A stretch of DNA of 64,000 bases from Phaeotremella fagi (lineage: Eukaryota; Basidiomycota; Tremellomycetes; Tremellales; Phaeotremellaceae). Numbering within the stretch: the first letter of the stretch is position 1; each line of letters begins with the position of its first letter. The notes beneath the pieces are model-generated. The model was not told the origin of the DNA, did not search any database, and saw nothing but the letters and a program-made list of their open reading frames with translations. The stretch spans positions 930,001 through 994,000 of the forward strand of contig BCHU01000012.1 of assembly GCA_001599715.1 (NCBI GenBank), in the 5' to 3' direction. Shown piece by piece: positions 24,151 to 32,438 of this stretch. A program made the translations under genes and the position numbers.

Positions 24151-25748
24151 CTAGTACACCAAATCCTCCTTTAAAATCTCTCCTCTTTTCCCTTTCTCAC
24201 GACGTAAAGCTGCAACGCGACGGACTTCCTTTTCGATGTCGTACGTGAGGTACCAAATGAGCACAACAGTTAAAGCAGACGCTGCTGCAAAACCGAGACG
24301 CGAGGGCGGCAGCCCGAGCAGCAATCCCCAAACACCCCCTCGCGGCAGCGAGGGAGGAGGTGACCACCGGTCACTGTTCTGGTGGCAACCAGAACACGTG
24401 ACCGCCACAACGGGTGGCAACCCGTTTAAACCAGGTGGCAACCTGACGGGTGGCAACCCGTACCGGCAGGTACACACCCGTGACCCTTTGCGGGTGGCGA
24501 TTGCTGTAACACCGAAAGTGGCACTTATCTCTTAGTAAGTAATGTGTCGAACAGTTTCCGTTTCGATTGCAGCGTGTGTTGTGTGTGTGTGTGCTTTTCG
24601 CTCTTGAGTCGTCACTTACCAGCCCTTCTAGAAACTGGTTGCCACCAGTAATCAACTGTCACGGTTGCCACCGTGGATTGGACCGGGCTGCCGCCCTATT
24701 TTTATCTCAGTGGTGTTGCTCGGGCTGCCGCCCTCGCGTCTGTTCAAAAGTTGACTTGAGGCAGTTGTCGTCAGACCAAAGCCAGCAATCAAAGTCGGCA
24801 ACCAGAAACTGACCCCGGTGGTTGCAGAATTGGCAAGGAACTGAGCTCCAGCGAAAGCGTATAGCAGAGGGGATTTCAGCTCTTCTCTGATAGACGGCCA
24901 ATCGAAATTAGCGTCTCCAGAACGAGCTTGTCCTGGTGGTAGACGGGCTACCATGAAAGCACCTTCTTCTGGAGTCAAAAATTGTCGACGCGAAGGAGGT
25001 GAATCAGGGTAATCGGGAAGGAATAAAAACAGGAGAGCAGCGACGATCAAACCAATGACACCAATAACCACGTAGGTCCATTGCCAACCTGCCATTCCTT
25101 TCCCACTAGCGAACGAGAAACCAAAAGTAATGAGGGCATCACAGATACCAGAGAATTGACCCAACAGACCTAAACAAGCTGCCCTCACTGCAAGTTCATC
25201 CGGACGATACCAGAAGAGCAGTTGAAATAGGATTCCAGGATAAAGTCCCCCTTCTAATAGCCCGAGAAGAAATCGACAAGCTAAGAATGAAGCTTGATTT
25301 GTACAGGCAGCGGTACACGCTACAACTATGGACCACGATCCGAGGATGCGAACAAAATGAAGCTGCAGAAGTTTATCAGCCAGGGGCAACGTGTTTTGCT
25401 TACCCTCGGTGTAGACCATTTGATCAAAAAGTTACTGGGTACCTCCGAAATCGCAAACCCCACTGTGAACACGGTCGCTACCAGAGCGTATTCATCCGAT
25501 GTCATGTTGAGCATTGTCAAAATATTGGTTGGAGTACCGGGATTGATAGTTTTCACGTAACTGGTAATGTTGCCATCGATATTTTTGATCAGATAGGCGA
25601 GGATGAGTAGAGGCAGGAGGTGCCAATCAGCTTTTCTTTTGAGACGTCGGGCTTCTTCATATGAATGGAGGCGACGTATTTCAGCCAAATCACCGTCAAC
25701 AATTTCTGTGTCCTTAGAGGAACCGAGTTTTTCTTCGAGGTCGCTCAT
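24151..25748 (-). pseudogene. MFS anion:cation symporter interrupted by a hairpin-rich element
   Basis: The N-terminal part is good: MSDLEEKLGSSKDTEIVDGD, RKADWHLLPLLILAYLIKNI (the usual D-R-T-N reads D-G-N-I), FLACRFLLGLLEGGLYPGIL, GWQWTYVVIGVIGLIVAAL, and TM7 NSATTGVSFWLPTLIAGFGL to SSQLLN. There the frame enters the GC-rich element at 24741 and stops inside it at 24652. Past the element, from about 24295, the same strand resumes with GFAAASALTVVLIWYLTYDI and a normal charged tail ending KEDLVY at 24151, aligning to TM12 of the intact paralogue at 21880. About 115 residues (TM8-TM11) have no counterpart, so the gene was disrupted by replacement rather than by simple insertion. A spliced chimera is possible but would lack four helices. 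Confidence 0.75.
24296..24741. mobile_element. 446-bp TIR element built of GGCA/TGCC tetraloop hairpins
   Basis: The two ends, 24296-24320 and 24717-24741, are perfect 25-bp inverted repeats (outer left end AGACGCGAGGGCGGCAGCCC). Inside are at least eleven short perfect inverted repeats, each with a 4-nt spacer GGCA in the left half (for example 24337-24354, 24375-24396, 24409-24426, 24432-24445, 24446-24461, 24460-24473) or its complement TGCC in the right half (24634-24649, 24660-24675, 24685-24696). Arms differ from unit to unit but stay self-complementary, the longest being TGTTCTGGT/ACCAGAACA, extended outward by GGTCAC/GTGACC with one bulge. No protein-coding frame is credible and no clear target-site duplication is seen. 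It is much richer in GC than its surroundings and lies inside an MFS gene. Confidence 0.7.
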
Positions 25749-27520
25749 GTCGAATTGTTGGTTCTGCTTGCGAATGTTTTGGGGAGGTCACACATATATA
25801 TGTGTGTGTGTGCATCGTTCGTCGCTTTCTGGCGATATCTCTCTCCCGGATAGAACAGTCACATTGCGTGCTTCTCATGGGGTTAACCAATGATCACTCA
25901 AACGTTGTGTCTCAAAGATGTAAATGATTGCAAAGAGTCGGATTTTACGATGTTTATCCGCCTGGTCATTAAAGAAATTCATTTGTGGCAAAATTTTGAT
26001 CAGCATTGCGCCATTGATGCCACTGGATTCGCCATAAGACAAGCGTTCAATCAATGAAATTTGAAATTAGTGCACCAGCAGAACAGCATTACGATGAAAA
26101 ACGCGATAGTAATTTTCCGGTACGCAGTTAGTCACTGATTGAGATTCGTCATCGGCAAAGGCGCCAGGAGGCAACGCTAAAAATGTTCCGAGGATGTTTT
26201 CCTCTAGTTTCGATGCCCATGTATCGATCTATAGATACGTGATTTGACCTTCGCTCTTGAAAAAAGAGGTCAGCGATTGTAATTTTGATAAGGGTCAGCC
26301 AGACTCAGAGTTTTGTAGATATCACTCTCCGCTTCCTTCTTTGACCTCTTGATATTTTTAGACAAAATACGTCAGTTTGTCCATTGTCAATTTCACAACG
26401 TGAAAGAGCAGGAAACGTTCCGTTGTGAAGGAATCAATCAGACCAAGTAAACTTCTTTGTTTCAGGGGCTCTTACTCTAAAGCCGCGCAGATAAATCAGT
26501 ACAGCAGCATCGATTATTCATCGGGCGATACAAAGGTTGTTTTCCGGGCGACGTACTTCACATTCTGATCATCTGGATTTGGTTCATGTACTATTTCATG
26601 ACGTCCCTGCATTATGTAGAGATTGCACCGATGAAGCGCACTCCCCAGAGTCTAAAGAGTCTAAGAAGCAATCTGTGTGGTTCAAAGTCGAAAAGGAAAT
26701 ATAGCAACATATCGTGACATCCAAACATTCAGTTTTCTACCTCAAAGTTCGTAAGACAACGGAGTATAAACGACATACAGGACCGAGGAGATTCATGGGA
26801 TTAGTGAGAGTTTCTAGACAAAGAAGAGCCATTGGATAAAGAGGCACTGTTAATGGACCAGTCAAAATCGAGTGATCAATCAAGTTGAATGTTACAACCC
26901 TGTCGAACACTAGTATATAATTGAATTTCAATCCACTACCATTGATTAAGATATTGTTGGTCAAGTGGTACCGTTGCAGCCTGTATATGCACGGTCATCA
27001 CATTGAATTTGTGGAGCCCAACCAAATTTTATCTCCGTTGAGCCTACCAGTACAGCATACCGCTGGCTGTGGAGGCGCCGGTCAAGGGGCTATAACGAGG
27101 GCTTGCCTTTCTACAAGATGTTCCATTATTTTGAAGCAAAGGGCAATAAACAAACAGACGAAATTCTAATGGGTATATACGGCCTTTGTCTGTCAGCACA
27201 CGTACATATCAAGGCTTGGCCATTGGGTATAGATTATTGTAAACTACTCAGGACAAGAATGTTCCAGGCCGTGTAAAACTTATAAACACTGATTCCACCT
27301 GAGGTTAGAATTGCGACCGTTTGCCATTATGCTTTCCCAGATGGAGTGGCAGTTCAGGCCCACTTAGAATGTTAGAATGTACAACATTTACAATTATGAC
27401 GTCCATTCAGGCATGGTATCATTGGACGGAATCAGTCCCTTCGTCAAACGTTCACATGTGATAAACGTCTGTATCGTCTCTCATCTTCTTTTCCTCAATG
27501 AATTTCTGCTGCAGTCATTT
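25749..27520. other. Gene-free region at the left of the repeat island
   Basis: About 1.8 kb with no credible frame. It includes a (TG)n/ATATATGTGTG tract near 25795-25812, the 15-mer CAACGCTAAAAATGT at 26172-26186 (also at 2701-2715) and TTGTTTCAGGGGCT at 26457-26470 (also at 23723-23736). The last two match positions upstream of other transporter genes, so part of this is probably promoter of the broken MFS gene. Confidence 0.45.
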
Positions 27521-27521
27521 G

Positions 27522-27903
27522 CAGGACTTGTCTGTAGAGGTATGAAATTGTTTTCTTCTAGACTTGTGGAGTTGGTCAAAGTATAGACGAATAACCTAGA
27601 ATGATCTGATAGGCTGACATTGGTGATGCAGGTAATGATGTTGTTCGTGAGAGAGGTAATAGATACAGAAGACTATGAATCTGTCATGATTGCGTAAATT
27701 GGATCCAAGTGGCAGGCGACATGTCACGCTGGCGGGTAGGCAGGTGTGGCGGGGTTGGGTGGTCACTGACTTGCCGTAGTGAGGATAGGACACGGACTTG
27801 CAGTGGGTGGCAAAGTTAACAAGTAATAAAATAAGATAGGTGAAAGTATAAGGGATAGTAGGGGGAAAGAACTATGAACAAAGAGGGGAGGATTGAAGAA
27901 GTG
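27522..27903 (+). repeat. Degenerate LTR-like copy A
   Basis: CAGGACTTGTCTGTAGAGG begins a stretch that follows the same order of words as the copy at 28954: GACTTGTGGAGTTGGTC, then CCTAGAATGATCTGATAGGCTGA, then ATAGATACAGAAGACTATGAA, then a GGGTTGGGTGG tract. It is strongly diverged and is cut at 27904 by a TIR element. Confidence 0.5.
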
Positions 27904-28104
27904 AAGGGTTCAGACCTTCTGAATGTGAGATCCAAAGTTGGGAAAAAGAAAAGGAAAGTATGGAAAACATTGGCCTTTAAAAATATCTGTCCCTCGGGGT
28001 TCAGGATTCAATGAGTGTTCAATGAGGACTTGAAGTGAATTTAATGGAATACCAAAACAACAATACAACAAAAATGATGATGATGATGTTGATGATGATG
28101 ATGA

Positions 28105-28428
<324 letters not shown>

Positions 28429-28953
28429 GTTGTTACGACTTTGTTCCCCGTAGTTGTGGAAACCTGATGATGAAGTAAAAGGCAACTGTTGTGGCGCGAT
28501 CTCGAGTTACGATGAAAGGTAACTACCAAACTTGTGTTGGTCGTGTGGCGGAATTCTTGGAAGGATTTATAAAGAAAGTATGGCAAGTAAAAAGGATGTC
28601 GAAGTATTTACAAGAGCGATTTGAGGAGTCGTTCGAGAGTTACAACTGTAGAACGTAACTTACATTTCGATCCTTGGGAAGGATCAAAAACTACAAATCT
28701 ATCGACTATTGATATGTCTGAGAATGTTTCTGTGCGGAAACGACGGAAGGGTTTGCATATGGGAACGCAAAGTTGATCTCACAACAGAAGGTCTAAACCC
28801 TTTGTATTTTATCCCTTATTCTTTACCCTTTATCAGTTCAATCTTCTTTCTTCTTTCATTTAAAGGATCATTCCATCATTTCATTTTATCCATTCTTTTC
28901 TCATTTATTCTAAATAAGTCATTCCATTCCGTAGTGGTACTTTACACACCTTG

Positions 28954-29609
28954 TGTCAGGACTCGTCCCTAGAGGTGAGCAGAGACGTGTACGACTGATA
29001 AGGTGTACTAAGCTTGAGGTACGACTGACTAAGAGTACCTTGTAGACTTGTGAAGATGGTCGACTGATATAAGATATAACCTAGAAGGATTCTGTAGGTT
29101 GAGATTGACGATGAAGGTGATGATGTTATGTCTAAGTAAGATAGATAGTAAATGTATAAGACTATGAACTACTATGTAAACTATATACTAAAAGGGTGGA
29201 TGGGTGGGCGGGATGAAAGAAGTGGAAGAAGTGGAAGTGTGAACTGATTGATTGATCCTTAAAGAAAAGAAGAGAAGAGAGATACACATCCAAATAATCC
29301 GGCTTTATATACCTTGTCTAACGATCATATGATCAATGATTGAACAATCAATGATGAATCAATCAATGATCATTCAATCAATTATTCCTCTTTTTAAGTC
29401 CTATGAAATCCCCTCTTTAGTATGTGGATTATGACCTTGTCATAACACCTTGTTGATTGTACATATTGTTTATTATATTAGTCTACTAGATCCTTCTAGA
29501 CATCTATACCCACAGTCGATCAACTCCACAAGTCCGCGGGTGACACCTCTTCAGTTGTAATCCTAGCTTAGTAAACATTATCAGCTTCCACTCAGGACAA
29601 GTCCTGACA
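28954..29609 (+). mobile_element. LTR-like repeat copy B (TGTCAGGACT ... AGTCCTGACA)
   Basis: 656 bp bounded by the perfect inverted ends TGTCAGGACT and AGTCCTGACA, the TG...CA form of a retrotransposon LTR. Near 29303 it has a TATA-like GGCTTTATATACC, as expected of an LTR promoter. The last 150 bp also read, in reverse complement, like a diverged version of the first 150 bp (CTAAGCT, GACTTGTG, TCGACTG, TCTAGAAGGAT), so it may instead be a long-TIR DNA element or two fused copies. Flanking 5-mers do not match, so it is not a clean solo LTR. Confidence 0.55.
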
Positions 29610-29970
29610 GGTTTCCGTTATGGAACGTATGAAGACTAAGGATGCAGGGTGGTAACAATAGTAGTAATAATTATAATAGTAACAATAGTAATAATAGTAA
29701 TAATAGTAATAACAAATCTGTGAGAAGATGAGTTGGCTCACACTATGAATAGACTACGATGTTGACGAGATGTCAAATATCGTCCTTAGTGGAGATTAGA
29801 ATACAACTAACTAAGTAGTTGGAGATGAAAACAGAATGGGAATATGATGCAACCAAGTAAGAAGACTATGAAAAAAAAACTGACTACAATGTAGACAAGA
29901 TCTATGTATGTATAGTTGATAGTATTAGTCAAAGAGTAAAGACTATGAGCTAAAGTGGGATAAGGATTAG
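29610..29970. other. Spacer between LTR-like copies
   Basis: 361 bp with a TAATAGTAACAATAG-type degenerate AAT repeat at 29652-29714 and no coding frame of note. It could be the remnant interior of a small non-autonomous element between copies B and D. Confidence 0.4.
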
Positions 29971-30018
29971 TGTCAGGACTCGTCCCTGGAGGTGATAGAT
30001 CCGACAGAGACGTGTACG
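29971..30018 (+). repeat. LTR-like 5' fragment, copy C
   Basis: TGTCAGGACTCGTCCCTGGA begins a 48-bp fragment that ends AGACGTGTACG, exactly where another copy starts with TGTCAGGACTCGGCCCTAGA. This is a tandem or nested duplicate of the LTR start. Confidence 0.65.
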
Positions 30019-30142
30019 TGTCAGGACTCGGCCCTAGAGGTAAGCAGAGACGTGTACGACTGATAATGTTTACTAAGCTTGAGATACTACTGACGAAGGG
30101 TACCTCGTAGACTTGTGAAGTTGGTCGACTGATATAAGATAT

Positions 30143-30266
30143 TGTCAAAATCGTGATCTGCCTCACTCTGTAAGTCCGCATAACGCCGTCTGTGCCGTCT
30201 CTATTATTTAGATACCTTTGTACTCTCTCTTTCTTTATGCATTCATTATTTATCTAAATCTTCACA
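30143..30266. mobile_element. Short solo-LTR-like insertion with 5-bp target duplication
   Basis: Bounded by TGTCAAAATC and CTTCACA and flanked on both sides by GATAT (30138-30142 and 30267-30271). Comparison with copy B shows the uninterrupted site, so the insert is real. TG...CA ends plus a 5-bp duplication are the signs of an LTR retrotransposon solo LTR; 124 bp is short for one. The ends are also weak inverted repeats (TGTCAA/TTCACA). Confidence 0.65.
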
Positions 30267-30525
30267 GATATAGATGATTAATCTAGAAGGATCCGGTAGG
30301 CTGAGGTTGATGATGAAGATGAAGATGTATAAGTAAAGAGAGATAGTAGATGTATGATACTATGAACTACTATGTAAACTATATACGAAAGGGTGGATGG
30401 GTGGGTTGGATAAAAGAAGTGGAAGTGTGAACTGGAGATGTGAACTGATTAATTGATCCTTAAAGAAAAGAAGAAAGAAGAGATAAAGATAAATAAAATC
30501 GGCTTTTTATACCTTAGCAAACGAG

Positions 30526-30627
30526 TTTTGGTTCAATGACCTTTGGTTCAATGACCTTTGGTTCAATGAACTTAGATTCAATGACTCTAGGTTCAATGAG
30601 CTTTGGTTCAATGAACTTAGGTTCATT
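30526..30627. repeat. 15-bp minisatellite CTTTGGTTCAATGAC
   Basis: About six to seven head-to-tail units with substitutions, just downstream of the TATA-like box of LTR-like copy D. At the matching place copy B has a different ATCAATGA-type repeat (29326-29390). Confidence 0.8.
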
Positions 30628-30699
30628 TTATGTAATCCTTCCCTTTACAACTTTATATAATCCCCCTTCTTAGGACTTGTGTTATGGCTGGTCATAACA

Positions 30700-30930
30700 G
30701 TACGACTATGAAGGTTTACTTAAGCTTGAATCACAATTGATGAAAGGTGATCCGTGGACTTGTGAATTGATCGGACAGCAATAATCATATATTATAATAT
30801 ATACGAAGGTTAAATAATAGGTATAAGTATTAAGAAGTGGAATCTGGGTGAAGGATTAAAAGAACTGATATTTAAGATCTCTGGGGAAGAACAAATACTG
30901 GTCAAATATCCCCTCCTTATATATGTCTGT
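30700..30930 (+). repeat. Degenerate LTR-like copy E
   Basis: TACGACTATGAAGGTTTACT, then TAAGCTTGA, GTGGACTTGTGAATTGATCG and AAGAAGTGGAATCTGGG follow the order seen in copies B and D but with heavy divergence. The element start is missing. Confidence 0.45.
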
Positions 30931-30937
30931 ACTATCC

Positions 30938-31068
30938 TTCTAGAAGAGTGATTTCTCTTCTAGAATAACGTCTTCTAGAATAGATTTCTCTTCTAGAACA
31001 CTCTTTTAGAATACTTTTCTAGAGTAGTTTTTCTAGAATAGATTTCTTCTAGAAGATTGTTTCTAGAA
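30938..31068. repeat. Array of seven perfect TTCTAGAA palindromes
   Basis: Perfect TTCTAGAA occurs at 30938, 30958, 30973, 30991, 31031, 31047 and 31061, with two near copies between. TTC-n2-GAA is the inverted unit of the heat-shock element. Spacing is irregular (14-40 bp), so this is not a simple tandem repeat. It follows LTR-like copy E. Confidence 0.8.
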
Positions 31069-31176
31069 TGACGTATACTATTCTATAAAGTAAAAAATAC
31101 TGTCTGATAAGCAGCTTGAAATGATGTGTGATACTATGGCATAACCGAGTCATGACAATTAGGGATGAAAAACAAT

Positions 31177-31602
31177 GGCTCAGACCCTCTGTCGTGAGAT
31201 CCAAAGTTAAGGGAAAAGAAATGAAAGAAGTAAACACAGTGTCATATAAATATGTATGCACAAGGGTTTCATATGAAACTTTCTCGTGAATAGCAGTATT
31301 GTCACTATCTGTGTGGAAGTTTCATCAGAGTGTAGAAGTATTGATTTGTGGAGAAAAATACGCGTGGTACGCCAATCTGACAATAATATCCTGATTTCGT
31401 GTTACGTCTTCAGCGTACTCATTACGTAGGAGTAGTCTAGAATGATACAGTACTCTACGTGGATGTTTGAAGACTGATTATAATTCACGTGTTCTAAATG
31501 GGACAATTAATTCAAGAAGATATATAAAGGCACATTATTTGGGTCTTGTCTCTTTTTTTTCTTCTTCTTTAACATTGGATCTCACAAATAGAAGGTCTGA
31601 CC
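31177..31602. mobile_element. TIR element (family 2, copy b)
   Basis: Left end GGCTCAGACCCTCTGTCGTG then AGATCCAAAGTTAAGGG; right end in reverse complement GGTCAGACCTTCTATTTGTG then AGATCCAATGTTAA. These are imperfect inverted repeats of about 40 bp matching the ends of the 27904-28802 element. Length 426 bp, no coding frame: MITE-like. Confidence 0.6.
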
Positions 31603-32438
31603 ATTCACTTCTTCATCCCTGCTCCTCTTCCCTTTTAGCTTATAGATTTAGTAAATAGTTTAACTATATATATACATATATCTAGTCATAAAACGTATAC
31701 ATTTATATGTTTCTATTACTATCTACACCCATACCCAGTAACAGAATCATGGCATGAGTACTCAATCAATAATTAAAGCCCTACAATGGGATATTCGATA
31801 ATTGAGGATGAGGTCGCTTTCTTTCGGATCACTGGTGATTTGAGAACACCCCCATATGTTAACATCCTTTCACTTGTATCACGTCTTAGTATTTGTGTGA
31901 CAAACCAGTTGATCAAAAAAAAATAAAAAAAATTCAAGTCAATAGGATCAGTGAGCAGTCAATGACCTCCAGTCAGTCAAGTCATAACGGAGACCACCAC
32001 GGAACAAAGCCACGAAAGTCTTATCATGACCTACCTGTCTTCTTCTTAGTTTAGAACTGGGATCGTTCGACAGAACTGAACATGGGCTGATTGCAAGATC
32101 ATCAATGCAAAGAAGAGAACAAACATGGGATTCGCGTTCTTTGTTAGCAAACAATCGAATTTTGGCAATCACCTGTAGTTCAGAGTCATGTCTTACAGCG
32201 TGAATGTTATGAGGCAAATTTGCCTATCAATCTAGTCAATCATACGGAGGTACACAATATGCCTCCGTATGGCAACTGCATAGATCATTGTTATTCTGTA
32301 GACATTCTCCACTGAAGTTTGACAAATTTCTAGCGGAAAAAGCGGCCTTGTATCAAAATACACCTGCATGAGCGGGGTGGCCACTAGCAGCTCCCCCTGT
32401 TCCCTTACTCCCAAAATGCACATAGACGAAAATCTCAT
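31603..32438. other. Non-coding stretch right of the repeat island
   Basis: No convincing gene. It includes TATATATATACATATAT near 31665 and an A-rich run (31916-31930). A minus-strand frame at 31948-32217 has no recognisable domain and lies in the 3' flank of the zinc-cluster gene. Confidence 0.4.

Larger units (their letters stand above)
30019..30700 (+). mobile_element. LTR-like repeat copy D, with a nested insertion
   Basis: It matches copy B nearly word for word in its first 120 bp, then resumes after the 124-bp insertion at 30143-30266 with CTAGAAGGATCCGGTAGGCT, the ACTATGAACTACTATGTAAA block and GGGTGGATGGGTGGG. It has its own TATA-like GGCTTTTTATACC (near 30500) followed by a TTCAATGA minisatellite. 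The 3' end is diffuse and lacks the AGTCCTGACA terminus, so it is truncated. Confidence 0.55.

Noticed and set aside
24236..24535. Plus-strand frame of 99 residues through the hairpin element
   Set aside because: It is produced by the GC-rich inverted repeats, is antisense to the transporter remnant and has no domain or codon-use support.
24300..24740. Reading the regularly repeated GGTGGCAACC units as a CRISPR array
   Set aside because: Units are not separated by constant-length spacers, the flanks of each core are self-complementary and vary, and the sequence is in a eukaryotic nuclear context. A hairpin element explains it better.
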